Source: JAOEGB01 sp041262585 | Lineage (GTDB): Bacteria > Actinomycetota > Actinomycetes > Streptosporangiales > Streptosporangiaceae | Length of the DNA: 64,000 nt | Assembly (NCBI RefSeq): GCF_041262585.1 | Contig: NZ_JBGCBZ010000018.1 | Location: forward strand, 1-64,000 | Reading direction: 5' to 3' | Shown here: piece by piece, positions 17,885 to 26,188 of the stretch | How the letters are laid out: each line of letters begins with the position of its first letter | Numbering within the stretch: the stretch's first letter is position 1 | Made by a program: the position numbers and the translations under genes | Notes under the pieces: model-generated | Database searches by the model: none | Seen by the model: only the letters and a program-made list of their open reading frames with translations | What the model was told of the DNA's origin: nothing

Positions 17885-18115
17885 TTGACCTCATCCACCA
17901 AAGACAACCTCGATGTCGCCGCCAGCGCCCAGGAACTCGCGGACAGCGCGCCGGCCGGGTCGCTGAGCCACGCCGCCGCCAAGTCGGTGGCGATCACGTG
18001 CGCCACCACGCGGGACCTCGCCGAGGCCAGGGCCGCGCTGGACGGCATCACGCCCGACGACGTACGGCAGGCCGCCCTGGAGCTCCTGGACCGGCTTCTG
18101 ACCGAGTCCGCCTGA
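17885..18115 (+). CDS. Small hypothetical helical protein
   Basis: A 76-residue protein starting at a TTG, preceded by a strong GAGGAGA ribosome site at 17874-17880. It is rich in Ala and acidic residues and predicted helical throughout: DNLDVAASAQELADSAPAG in the first half, and DLAEARAALDGITPDDVRQA followed by LELLDRL in the second. No membrane segment or known motif is visible. A strong hairpin follows the stop. I do not recognise the family. Confidence 0.6.
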   Translation: MTSSTKDNLDVAASAQELADSAPAGSLSHAAAKSVAITCATTRDLAEARAALDGITPDDVRQAALELLDRLLTESA

Positions 18116-18121
18116 CGGCGT

Positions 18122-18149
18122 GCCGCCCGGGGACGGACCCCCGGGCGGC
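18122..18149. terminator. Hairpin terminator between convergent genes
   Basis: Stem GCCGCCCGGGG (18122-18132) pairs with CCCCGGGCGGC (18139-18149). It lies between the small protein gene and the convergent CBM/DUF1080 gene. It is followed by direct repeats of GCCGTCAGGTCG. There is no T-tract. Confidence 0.7.
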
Positions 18150-18192
18150 CGCCGCCGTCAGGCCGTCAGGTCGCGATGAGGCCGTCAGGTCG

Positions 18193-19971
18193 TCAAGAGG
18201 TCGTGATGAACTCGTCGGGGCTCGTCACGACGGGCGACTCGACGTAGAGACTGCGGTACTCGTCCTGGATCCCGCTGTTGTGCACCTGGATCGCGAGCGG
18301 GCCCACCCGACCGGCGGTGGGGTCCTTAAAGCGCAGGACCTCGACGCCCTTGCAGGTCGTGGCGCCCGAGGGGAGCGGGCAGCAGGCCATGCGGGCCACT
18401 CCGGTCGTCTGGTTGGCCACGATCTCGCACTGGCTCCAGACGTGGATGTCGATCTTGGTGTGCGGAACCTGCGTGAAGAGGCTGCCGCCGCCGTTGTTGT
18501 GCCCCGGCCGGTAGTCCCAGTGCCCGCCGTTCGGCGGCTGGAACTGGATGGCGCTGAGGGCGTCACGGATGGGGTCGGTCGTGCCCCAGATCAGCACGGT
18601 CGGCGCGTGGTCTCCGACGACCTGCCTGACGTTGAAGATCCAGCGGAAGCTGCCGACCTGCTTCTTGTTGTAGTAGATCCATCCCCGGCTGGCGCCCGTG
18701 CCGTGGATGGCGTTGTTCTGGACCGTCCAGCCGTTGGCGGCGTGCGGCGTCCAGCCGTCCAGGGTCGTGCCGTTGAACATCGACACGAGGTTGGGGTCGC
18801 CGTACGGGTTTCCGGGATTGCCGCTGTTCGTGGTGCCTGAGACCTCCGAGCTGTGCCCGGACTCGTTGCCCGCGGCGTCGACGGCGGTGATCGTGTAGGT
18901 GTGCGTCGAGGAGGCGGCCAGGCCGCTGATCGTGGCCGTGGTCCCGCTCGGGGTGGCGACGACGGTGGAGCCCTCGTAGACGCGGTAGCCGGTGACGGCG
19001 ACGTTGTCGGTGGAGGCCGTCCAGGACAGCGAGATGCTGGCGGCGGTCGTGGCGGTCACCTGCGGGCCGGTGGGGACGCTCGGCGCCTGCGTGTCGTCCG
19101 TCCCGCCGCCGATGACGGTCAGCTTGTCGATGTTGGGCCCGCCGTTGGAGGTCGTCGCGGTGGCCCTGACCGTGTTCGTCCCGGCGTTGAGCGGGGCGCT
19201 GATCGTCGCGTCGGCCCACGTGTCCCAGTTGGCCGTGGCGTTGAACGCCTTGCCGGCCGCGACCACGGTGCCGTTGACCGAGATGTCCAGCGGGCGGTTG
19301 ATCGTGGTGCCGTTGGCGTACCGCAGGACGAGGGAGGCGGTGCCGGCCGACGCGGCGCTGACCGTCCACTCGATGTAGCCGCCGGTCGTGTTGACGTAGT
19401 CGACGAAGCCGGTGCCGGTGAAGCCGGTGTGGTTGGACGCGATGGCGGCCTGGCTGAGCGTGGCGCTCTCGGCCTGATATTCGCTCGACGGCGTGTCGGA
19501 GGTCACGACCTCGACATAGTCGAGGTTGGGGTTGCCGTTCGACGTCGTCGAGGTGATCCGCACGGTGTTGGCGCCCGCGTTCAGCGTCGCGGTGAGGGTG
19601 GCGGTGGCCCAGGTGTCCCACGTGCCGGTGCTGTTGAAGGCCCGGGCGGCCGACACCACCGTCCCGTTGACCGCGATGTTCGAGGGCCGGTTGGTGGTGG
19701 TCCCGTTCGCGTAGCGGATCGAGACGGTGGCGCTGCCCGCGACGGGGGCGTTCACGGCGAACTCGACGTAGCTGCCGGTGACGTTGTCGCCGTTGACGTA
19801 GCCGGTGCCGGAGAACCCGGTATGAGTCGTTTCGAGGACTCCTTGGGAGATGGTGGCGTTCTCGGCCTCGTAGCGGTTGGTGGCCGCCTGGGCGGCCAGG
19901 TTCGGGAGGGCGGAGAGGATGAGAGCGAGCAGGGCGAAGAAGACCAGCCCAGCGCGGGTCGGTTGATGCAC
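18193..19971 (-). CDS. Secreted multidomain carbohydrate-active protein: two CBM6/35-like, FN3, DUF1080
   Basis: A 592-aa exported protein. Signal peptide: about residues 1-30 (GLVFFALLALILSALPNLAAQA). Two related jelly-roll carbohydrate-binding modules follow: one around 32-150 beginning NRYEAENATISQGVLETTHTG, and one around 160-285 beginning SEYQAESATLSQAAIASNHTG. A fibronectin type III domain spans about 295-380 (APSVPTGPQVTATTAASISLSW). A C-terminal 3-keto-disaccharide hydrolase/DUF1080 domain starts at GDPNLVSMFNGTTLDGWTPH. The protein probably attacks or binds an extracellular glycan. The gene stands alone, with a roughly 400-bp upstream region containing dispersed repeats. Confidence 0.87.
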   Translation of the reverse strand: MHQPTRAGLVFFALLALILSALPNLAAQAATNRYEAENATISQGVLETTHTGFSGTGYVNGDNVTGSYVEFAVNAPVAGSATVSIRYANGTTTNRPSNIAVNGTVVSAARAFNSTGTWDTWATATLTATLNAGANTVRITSTTSNGNPNLDYVEVVTSDTPSSEYQAESATLSQAAIASNHTGFTGTGFVDYVNTTGGYIEWTVSAASAGTASLVLRYANGTTINRPLDISVNGTVVAAGKAFNATANWDTWADATISAPLNAGTNTVRATATTSNGGPNIDKLTVIGGGTDDTQAPSVPTGPQVTATTAASISLSWTASTDNVAVTGYRVYEGSTVVATPSGTTATISGLAASSTHTYTITAVDAAGNESGHSSEVSGTTNSGNPGNPYGDPNLVSMFNGTTLDGWTPHAANGWTVQNNAIHGTGASRGWIYYNKKQVGSFRWIFNVRQVVGDHAPTVLIWGTTDPIRDALSAIQFQPPNGGHWDYRPGHNNGGGSLFTQVPHTKIDIHVWSQCEIVANQTTGVARMACCPLPSGATTCKGVEVLRFKDPTAGRVGPLAIQVHNSGIQDEYRSLYVESPVVTSPDEFITTS

Positions 19972-20111
19972 GGCTTCCCTTTCTGCCGAGTGTGCGCCTC
20001 GTTGCCTCCACCCAGAACAGACGGGGCGCCACCTGTTGACCGCTAAATCGGATCATCGGGTGATATATCAGGTCAAGTAGGAAAGGGGGCCCAAATCCCG
20101 CCCCCTTTCCC

Positions 20112-20295
20112 CGTGATCATGCACAGGTTCCCTGCGACGTCTCCTACCTCGCGCTTCACCGTTCGTGATCATGCACGGGTTCCCGTGGACGGCTCCCCGC
20201 CTCGGGCTTTGTTCCTCGTGATCTGGGCATGGCATGATCACGCCGTACGTTCGCGCAGGTCGTACGGCATGCGAGGGAATCTGTGCATGATCACG
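20112..20295. repeat. Cluster of dispersed repeats in both orientations
   Basis: Copies of the GGGAAYCTGTGCATGATCAC element lie at 20112-20132 and 20164-20184 (reverse) and 20275-20295 (forward). A core-only copy (GGCATGATCACG) lies at 20231-20242 and a partial GCGTGATCACGGCGTGAT follows 20310. Reverse and forward copies could pair into a long stem. The same element occurs at 123-196. Confidence 0.75.
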
Positions 20296-20347
20296 GCGTG
20301 GTTGGGGGGCGCGTGATCACGGCGTGATGGGGGGGCGTATAACGCGA

Positions 20348-20376
20348 GAACCCCAGACCGGGCCGGTCTGGGGTTC
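20348..20376 (-). terminator. Terminator downstream of tRNA-Val(GAC)
   Basis: A perfect 12-bp stem GAACCCCAGACC/GGTCTGGGGTTC with a five-base loop lies just past the 3' end of the minus-strand tRNA-Val gene, consistent with termination of the tRNA transcript. Confidence 0.7.
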
Positions 20377-20383
20377 CTGCGAA

Positions 20384-20458
20384 TGGTGGGCGATACTGGG
20401 ATTGAACCAGTGACCTCTTCCGTGTCAGGGAAGCGCTCTCCCGCTGAGCTAATCGCCC
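20384..20458 (-). tRNA. tRNA-Val (anticodon GAC)
   Basis: Read on the minus strand it folds as a cloverleaf: acceptor GGGCGAT/ATCGCCC, D-arm GCTCAGCGGGAGAGC, anticodon arm CTTCC-CTGACAC-GGAAG, and T-arm CTGGTTCAATCCCAG. Discriminator A and an encoded CCA end it. Anticodon GAC reads GUC/GUU valine codons. Apart from the anticodon arm and one T-loop base it is identical to tRNA-Val(CAC) at 27783. Confidence 0.97.
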
Positions 20459-20471
20459 CTCGAACTACCAG

Positions 20472-20542
20472 AGGTGGAGACGGGATTTGAACCCGTGTAC
20501 GCGGCTTTGCAGGCCGCTGCCTCGCCTCTCGGCCACTCCACC
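20472..20542 (-). tRNA. tRNA-Cys (anticodon GCA)
   Basis: Minus-strand cloverleaf with acceptor GGTGGAG/CTCCACC, anticodon loop CTGCAAA (GCA) and T-arm ACGGGTTCAAATCCCGT. Discriminator U73 is the identity element expected for cysteine tRNA. CCA is not encoded. It is the middle gene of a three-tRNA cluster. Confidence 0.97.
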
Positions 20543-20555
20543 AGGTGAAGCTCCG

Positions 20556-20627
20556 AGCGGAAGACGGGATTCGAACCCGCGACCCTCACCTTGGCAAGGT
20601 GATGCTCTACCACTGAGCCACTTCCGC
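20556..20627 (-). tRNA. tRNA-Gly (anticodon GCC)
   Basis: Minus-strand cloverleaf with acceptor GCGGAAG/CTTCCGC, D-arm GCTCAGTGGTAGAGC, anticodon loop TTGCCAA (GCC) and T-arm GCGGGTTCGAATCCCGT. Discriminator is U and CCA is not encoded. It is the first transcribed gene of the Gly-Cys-Val tRNA cluster. Confidence 0.97.
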
Positions 20628-20785
20628 GCGATGTCCGTCAGCTGTCCGCCAGCCGGACTCACGCAGAGCACTTTATCGAATCCGCGCCGACTCCCCAAAT
20701 CGGCCCCGGCCGCGTGGTGACCTCCACCGGCTGTAAGGAGCTAACATGCGATACGCTGGTTACCTTTCCAGGAAAGAGTGGGACG

Positions 20786-22333
20786 ATGCACGACAGCGGG
20801 GTCGTAGCGGTCGGGCCTGAGCCGCTGACCTTTGACGACGTGATCCGGGTCGCGAGGCACGGAGCGGCGGTACGGCTGACGGACGATGCGATCGCCGAGA
20901 TGGCCGCCTCCCGGGGCAGGATCGAGGAGCTTGCCGAGGGCGACACGCCCGCCTACGGCGTCTCGACCGGCTTCGGCGCCCTGGCCACCCGGCACATCGA
21001 CCCGGCGCTGCGGGCGCGGCTCCAGCGGAGCCTCATCCGCTCCCACGCCGCCGGATCCGGCCCCGAGGTGGAGACCGAGGTCACCCGGGCCATGATGCTG
21101 CTGCGCCTGCACACGCTCGCCACCGGCCACACCGGCGTCCGGCCCACGACGGCCAGGGTCCTGGAATCGCTGCTCAACGCGGGCGTCACGCCCGTCGTCC
21201 ACGAGTACGGCAGCCTCGGCTGCTCGGGCGATCTCGCCCCGCTGTCCCACGTCGCTCTGACGATCATGGGGGAGGGGATCGTCCGCGACGCCGAAGGCAG
21301 GCTCAAGCCGGCGGCGGAGGCGCTCAAGCAGAGCGGCATCGAGCCCGTCGAGCTGGCCGCGAAGGAGGGGCTCGCCCTCGTCAACGGCACCGACGGCATG
21401 CTCGGCATGCTCGTGCTGGCCATCCACGACCTCACCCGGCTGCTCAAGACCGCCGACATCAGCGCGGCCATGAGCGTCGAGGCCCTGCTCGGCACCGACT
21501 ACGTCTTCGCCGCCGACCTCCAGGCGCTGCGGCCGCACCCCGGCCAGGCGGCCGCGGCGGCCAACATGCGGGGAGTCCTCAGCGGCTCGGGGATCATGGC
21601 CTCCCACCGGGACGGCTCCTGCACCCGCGTCCAGGACGCCTACTCCCTGCGCTGCGCGCCCCAGGTCGCCGGAGCGGCCAGGGACACCGTCGCCCACGCC
21701 GCGACGGTCGCCGCCCGCGAGCTGGCCAGCGCGATCGACAACCCCGTGGTCCTCGCCGACGGCCGCGTCGAGTCGAACGGCAACTTCCACGGCGCCCCCG
21801 TGGCGTACGTCCTCGACTTCCTCGCCATCGCGGTCGCCGACGTCGCGTCGATCGCGGAACGGCGGACCGACCGCATGCTGGACGTGTCGCGCAGCCACGG
21901 GCTGCCGGCCTTCCTCGCCGACGATCCCGGTGTGGACTCCGGCCACATGATCGCGCAGTACACCCAGGCCGCCATCGTCTCCGAGCTGAAGCGGCTCGCC
22001 GTCCCCGCCAGCGTCGACTCGATCCCCAGCTCGGCCATGCAGGAGGACCACGTCTCCATGGGCTGGTCCGCCGGGCGCAAGCTGCGCCGCGCGATCGACG
22101 GCCTCACCCGGGTGCTCGCCATCGAGGTCCTCACCGCCGCCCGCGCCCTCGACCTGCGCAAGCCGTACGAGCCGGGGACGGGGACCGGCGCGGTGGTCCG
22201 GCTGCTCCGCGAGTCGGTCGAAGGTCCGGGGCCGGACCGGTTCCTCGCCCCCGAGATCGAGACGGTGGTCCAGCTCGTCGGCGACGGCTCGGTGATCGCT
22301 GCCGCGGAGACCGCGACGGGTCCCCTGCAGTAG
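20786..22333 (+). CDS. hutH: Histidine ammonia-lyase
   Basis: A 515-aa cytosolic enzyme that converts L-histidine to urocanate and ammonia, the first step of histidine degradation. The conserved YGVSTGFGALATRHID region is near the N-terminus. The MIO cofactor forms from residues 146-148 in GSLGCSGDLAPLSH. QDAYSLRCAPQVAGAARD and SNGNFHGAPVAYVLDFL also match the family. The MIO tripeptide is Cys-Ser-Gly rather than Ala-Ser-Gly. ATG 20786 is chosen over upstream in-frame codons because the family starts just before EPLTFDDVI and AAAGAGTGGG lies close upstream. No other hut gene is in the window. Other MIO aminomutase/lyase activities cannot be fully excluded. Confidence 0.92.
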   Translation: MHDSGVVAVGPEPLTFDDVIRVARHGAAVRLTDDAIAEMAASRGRIEELAEGDTPAYGVSTGFGALATRHIDPALRARLQRSLIRSHAAGSGPEVETEVTRAMMLLRLHTLATGHTGVRPTTARVLESLLNAGVTPVVHEYGSLGCSGDLAPLSHVALTIMGEGIVRDAEGRLKPAAEALKQSGIEPVELAAKEGLALVNGTDGMLGMLVLAIHDLTRLLKTADISAAMSVEALLGTDYVFAADLQALRPHPGQAAAAANMRGVLSGSGIMASHRDGSCTRVQDAYSLRCAPQVAGAARDTVAHAATVAARELASAIDNPVVLADGRVESNGNFHGAPVAYVLDFLAIAVADVASIAERRTDRMLDVSRSHGLPAFLADDPGVDSGHMIAQYTQAAIVSELKRLAVPASVDSIPSSAMQEDHVSMGWSAGRKLRRAIDGLTRVLAIEVLTAARALDLRKPYEPGTGTGAVVRLLRESVEGPGPDRFLAPEIETVVQLVGDGSVIAAAETATGPLQ

Positions 22334-22352
22334 GGGGCTCAGCGTAGGGGGC

Positions 22353-22565
22353 TCAGCGCCAGTAGTTGTTCGCCGCGGCGATGGTGGCGAACTCGATCGA
22401 GACGACATGGGCCGCGGTGGTCAGCGTCTCGGAGTCCATCGCGTTTCTGAGCACCTCCACGTCCGGCCCGATCGCGTGGATCGTGTTGCGGGCCATCAGG
22501 ACGGCCAGGGCCCGGCCGTCCTCGGGGCTCGCGGTGATCAGCGAGTTGCCCGGCACGAGTTCCAT
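22353..22565 (-). CDS. Small hypothetical protein
   Basis: A 70-residue protein beginning MELVPGNSLITASPEDGRAL and ending IAAANNYWR. It is soluble and mixed alpha/beta. Short conserved proteins of this appearance occur in actinomycetes, but I know no function. It is convergent with hutH, about 20 bp away. A longer upstream frame extends through the start of the adjacent pabB region and is not convincing. Confidence 0.55.
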   Translation of the reverse strand: MELVPGNSLITASPEDGRALAVLMARNTIHAIGPDVEVLRNAMDSETLTTAAHVVSIEFATIAAANNYWR

Positions 22566-22821
22566 GGTCAGCCCCCCGTTCCGTAGCCATCGGTAACGAC
22601 AGACTAGCTCTCCGGAGCGCCGGAACGGCCGGCGACGGACCGAGGGCGGACCGGGGGGCTCACCGGTGAGGTCCCGGCTCCGCACCTTCCCATGCTCGGC
22701 CAGCCGTCCAATGTCGGTCACGAACGTCCTGATGTGCGGCCTCCCGGCCGCCCGCGCGCTGCTCCGGCTTCTCCAGAGGGGGGACGGCCCGTCGCGGGGA
22801 GCGGCCGGAAAGAATGGACCC

Positions 22822-23859
22822 GTGCGGGACGCTTTTGCCCATATCGGGGGATATCTGGCCACCGGGCTGCGGGAGGTGACCACCGATCTGGCCGCGCTCG
22901 ACGGCTCCGGATGGTGGGCCGTCGTCGTGTCGTACGAGGGCAAGGTCACCTGCGCCCGCTTCGGCGACGTACGGCGGGCGCCGCTTCCACGGCCGGCCGG
23001 CCCCTGGCGGGGACCGGCCCCCGGCGCGTGGCGGAGCTCGCTCGACCAGGCCCGCTACGAGCTGGGCGTCCAGCGGATCAGGGACTACATCGAGCAGGGG
23101 GAGGTCTACCAGGCCAACCTGTGCCGGGTCCTGTCCGCCCTTCCCGGCAGGCCGGCGGACCCCCTCGCGCTCGCCGTACGGCTGGCAAAGGGAAATCCGG
23201 CCCCCTACGCGGCGGTGATCGACATCCCGGCGCTGGCCGTGGTGTCGGCCTCGCCGGAGCTGTTCTTGTCGCGCCGCGGGGACGTCATCGAGTCCAGACC
23301 GATCAAGGGCACCGGAGTCACCGCGGCCGATCTCCTGGAGAAGGACTACCCCGAGAATTTGATGATCGTGGATCTCGTCCGCAACGACCTCGGCCGGGTG
23401 GCCAGGGTAGGCTCGGTGTCGGTGCCCTCACTGTTCGAGATCGAGGAGCATCCCGGGCTGGTGCATCTGGTGTCGACGGTGCGCGCGAGGCTCGCCGAGG
23501 GCGTCGGCTGGCCGGAGCTGTTCGCCGCCACGTTCCCCCCAGGCTCGGTGACAGGGGCCCCGAAATCCTCGGCGGTCCGCGTCATCAACGAGCTCGAACC
23601 GGAGCCCCGGGGGCCATACTGTGGGGCGGTGGGCTGGGTCGACGCCGACCGCCGCGAAGCGGCGCTGGCCGTCGGCATCCGTACCTTCTGGATCGAGCAC
23701 GACACGATCCGGTTCGGCACGGGAGCGGGCATCACGTGGGGCTCCGACCCTCGGCTGGAGTGGCTCGAGACCGAGCTGAAGGCCGCCCGGCTCATCGGAT
23801 TGGCGTCAGGGAACGGGCCGGAAAGCACAGGGCCGGAAAGCACAGGGTCGGAAGCATAG
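22822..23859 (+). CDS. pabB: Chorismate-binding enzyme, aminodeoxychorismate synthase component I type
   Basis: A 345-aa enzyme of folate p-aminobenzoate synthesis, aminating chorismate to 4-amino-4-deoxychorismate. The chorismate-binding motifs are RIRDYIEQGEVYQANLCR, SASPELFLSRRGDVIESRPIKGT, ENLMIVDLVRNDLGRVA, TFPPGSVTGAPKSSAVRVI and GAVGWVDADRREAALAVGIRTFW. The GTG at 22822 gives a compact N-terminus; the longer frame would be spurious. The C-terminus carries a 15-bp in-frame repeat (GPEST twice). The pabC gene follows after 16 bp, which supports PABA over anthranilate synthesis. No glutaminase subunit is present here. Confidence 0.88.
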   Translation: MRDAFAHIGGYLATGLREVTTDLAALDGSGWWAVVVSYEGKVTCARFGDVRRAPLPRPAGPWRGPAPGAWRSSLDQARYELGVQRIRDYIEQGEVYQANLCRVLSALPGRPADPLALAVRLAKGNPAPYAAVIDIPALAVVSASPELFLSRRGDVIESRPIKGTGVTAADLLEKDYPENLMIVDLVRNDLGRVARVGSVSVPSLFEIEEHPGLVHLVSTVRARLAEGVGWPELFAATFPPGSVTGAPKSSAVRVINELEPEPRGPYCGAVGWVDADRREAALAVGIRTFWIEHDTIRFGTGAGITWGSDPRLEWLETELKAARLIGLASGNGPESTGPESTGSEA

Positions 23860-23875
23860 AGATGGAGTTGGAGAG

Positions 23876-24706
23876 ATGGCTGTACCCATCTGGGTGAACG
23901 GTGACCTCATCGAGCCCGGCAAGGCCGTGGTCTCGGTGTTCGACCACGGGCTGATGGTCGGCGACGGCGTCTTCGAGACGATCAAGGTCGTGGAGGGGGA
24001 GTCCTTCGCCCTCACCCGGCACCTCGATCGCCTCGCGCTCTCGGCCAAGCGGGTGGACCTCCCCGAGCCCGACCTGGCCTCGATCGCCGACGGCGTGCGC
24101 AAGACCCTGGCCGCCGCGCCGAAGTGGCCCCTGGGCAGGATCAGGGTCACCTACACCAGCGGGCCCGGGCCCCTGGGCTCGGACCGCGGCTCCGAGGGCA
24201 CGACCGCGTTCATCATCGTGGCCGAGCAGAAGCCGTTCCCCGCCACCGGGGACGTCACCGTCGTGCCGTGGCCGCGCAACGAGCGCGGCGCGCTGGCGGG
24301 AGTCAAGAGCACGTCCTACGGCGACAACGCCAAGGCTCTCGCGTACGCCAAGGAGCGCGGCGGCGGCGAGGCGATCTTCGAGAACCTGGCCGGCAACCTG
24401 TGCGAGGGCACCGGCAGCAACATCTTCATCGTCACCGGCGGCCGCCTCGTGACGCCGACCCTCGCCTCCGGCTGCCTCGCCGGGGTCACCCGCGCGCTCA
24501 CGCTGGAGTGGTGCGGCGGCGAGGAGGCCGACGTCCCGATCTCGGCGCTGTACGAGGCCGAGGAGGCGTTCCTCACCTCCACGACCCGTGACGTCCAGCC
24601 GATCCGCCTGGTGGACGGCAAGGCCCTGCCGCAGGCGCCCGGACCGGTCACGCTGGCGGCCATGAAGGCCTTCGCCGAGCGGTCGGCGGCCGACCTCGAC
24701 CCGTGA
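23876..24706 (+). CDS. pabC: Aminodeoxychorismate lyase, class IV PLP aminotransferase fold
   Basis: A 276-aa PLP enzyme expected to release pyruvate from aminodeoxychorismate and give p-aminobenzoate. Seen: WVNGDLIEPGKAVVSVFDHGLMVGDGVFETIKV at the N-terminus, the catalytic lysine region GVKSTSYGDNAKALAYAKERG, and the cofactor/phosphate motif EGTGSNIFIV followed by LVTPTLASGCLAGVTRAL and FLTSTTRDVQPI. The fold is shared with branched-chain and D-amino acid aminotransferases, but the position directly after pabB favours PabC. It is convergent with the LVIVD lipoprotein gene, only 12 bp apart. Confidence 0.87.
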   Translation: MAVPIWVNGDLIEPGKAVVSVFDHGLMVGDGVFETIKVVEGESFALTRHLDRLALSAKRVDLPEPDLASIADGVRKTLAAAPKWPLGRIRVTYTSGPGPLGSDRGSEGTTAFIIVAEQKPFPATGDVTVVPWPRNERGALAGVKSTSYGDNAKALAYAKERGGGEAIFENLAGNLCEGTGSNIFIVTGGRLVTPTLASGCLAGVTRALTLEWCGGEEADVPISALYEAEEAFLTSTTRDVQPIRLVDGKALPQAPGPVTLAAMKAFAERSAADLDP

Positions 24707-24718
24707 CGGGGCCGCCGT

Positions 24719-26140
24719 TCAGGCTCCGCCGTACGAGTGCTGGCTCTGGACGTTGAGCTCCTTCATGCGGACCGACTTGGCGGGGTCGGTGAGCGGGTCG
24801 TCGACGCGGAGGACGTCGAGGCCCTTGGTGATGTCGCTCGAGTAGATGTAGCCGTTGTAGTAGTACGCCGACCAGGACCCGCCGAGCTGCAGACCCGGCT
24901 TCAGCGGCCCGCGCTCGAAGTAGGCGATCTCCTTCGGATGGTCGGAGTCGGTGAAGTCCCACACCGAGACGCCGCCCATGTACCAGGCCTGGACCATGAT
25001 GTCCCGGCCTGGGACCGGCACGAGCGACCCGTTGTGCGCCACGCAGTTCTCCTTCGAGCTCTGCACCCGTGGGATCTTGAAGAAGCCGTGCCGTACGAGC
25101 TCGCGGTCGGCCGTGATCTCGTAGACGGCGTCCGCGCCCTTGGTGGGGCTCCCGGAGCCGTCGCAGGTCGGGGCGATCCCGCCGCCGAGCTCGTCGCTGA
25201 AGACCACCTTGGTCCCGGCGTCGTTGAACGTCGCCGAGTGCCAGATGGAGAAATTCTCCTTGTCGGTCACCATCTGGAGCACTTTCGGCTTCACCGGATC
25301 GGAGATGTCCATCAGGACGCCGTCGCCGAAGCACGCCCCCGCCGCCAGCTTCTTCTCCGGGTAGACGGTGATGTCGTGGCATCCGGCCGCCGCGTACGCG
25401 TCGCTCTGGTCGAGCTTCCGGTCCTTGAACAGCTCGGGCTTCGCGATCACCTTGGCGCGGGCCGGGCTGTCGACCGGCACCTCGACGATCGAGATGTTCT
25501 CGTGCGGCGGCGGGCAGCTCTTCGATCCCGGCGTCGGCCCGGGGGAGGAGACGTAGAGGTAGAGCGTGTCCGAGGTCGTGCCGGGAACGACGGCGTGCGT
25601 GTGCGAGCCGCACTCGGTCTTCACCGCCGCGAGGTAGTGCGGGTCCGACTTCTCCGAGATGTCGAAGATCCTGATGCCCTCCCACTCGGTTGCGCTCATG
25701 GGGTCGCCGGGGGAGCTGGCGCAGGTGTTGTCCGTGCGCGGCTCGTCGATGGAGAGGAAGAGCAGGTCGCCGGAGACCGAGATGTCGTTCTGCCCGCCGG
25801 GACACTCTACCCGGGCGACCGCCTTCGGGTGCGCCGGATCACTGATGTCGGCCACGGTGAAGCCCTCGTAGTTGCCGACGAAGGCGTAGCCGCCCTGGAA
25901 GGCCAGGTCGGTGCCCCACGCCTCCGGCCCGTTGAACGGCGCGTCGAGCGGGACGTTCGCGATCACTTTCATGTTGTCGCTGTGCCGGATCTCGTCCGGC
26001 CCGGGGATGCCGGTGGCGCGTGACGTGGGGTTTCCTAATGTTTCGTGATTCTCCCGGGGAGGGGAGCCGCAGGCGGCGGCCGCACAAAGGACAGCGGCCA
26101 GGACGGCCGTGAGAATCGGTCGTTTCACTTGTCCCCCCAT
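24719..26140 (-). CDS. LVIVD-repeat lipoprotein
   Basis: A 473-aa exported lipoprotein. The lipobox is in ILTAVLAAVLCAAAACGSPPREN (Cys about residue 25). The mature part carries LVIVD-type beta-propeller repeats: FTVADISDPAHPKAVARVE, IRIFDISEKSDPHYLAAVK, GVLMDISDPVKPKVLQMV and VSVWDFTDSDHPKEIAYFE, with HTHAV, GCHDITVYP and SIWHSATFND between them. The function is unknown; such proteins are extracellular propellers. The start could be ATG 26140 or GTG 26128. It is divergent from the DUF305 lipoprotein gene, about 50 bp away, and both are surface lipoproteins. Confidence 0.85.
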   Translation of the reverse strand: MGGQVKRPILTAVLAAVLCAAAACGSPPRENHETLGNPTSRATGIPGPDEIRHSDNMKVIANVPLDAPFNGPEAWGTDLAFQGGYAFVGNYEGFTVADISDPAHPKAVARVECPGGQNDISVSGDLLFLSIDEPRTDNTCASSPGDPMSATEWEGIRIFDISEKSDPHYLAAVKTECGSHTHAVVPGTTSDTLYLYVSSPGPTPGSKSCPPPHENISIVEVPVDSPARAKVIAKPELFKDRKLDQSDAYAAAGCHDITVYPEKKLAAGACFGDGVLMDISDPVKPKVLQMVTDKENFSIWHSATFNDAGTKVVFSDELGGGIAPTCDGSGSPTKGADAVYEITADRELVRHGFFKIPRVQSSKENCVAHNGSLVPVPGRDIMVQAWYMGGVSVWDFTDSDHPKEIAYFERGPLKPGLQLGGSWSAYYYNGYIYSSDITKGLDVLRVDDPLTDPAKSVRMKELNVQSQHSYGGA

Positions 26141-26188
26141 CCGGCCCGGGTTCCCTGGGCTCCCCCGCCGGGTGGAAAGTAGCCCAGT

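Noticed and set aside
20348..20627. A CRISPR-like repeat array in the tRNA region
   Set aside because: The repeated, regularly spaced similarity is due to three tRNA genes and a terminator hairpin.
22353..22949. A 198-aa minus-strand protein overlapping the pabB start
   Set aside because: Only the last 70 residues look protein-like. The upstream part is antisense to the pabB N-terminus and has a random composition.
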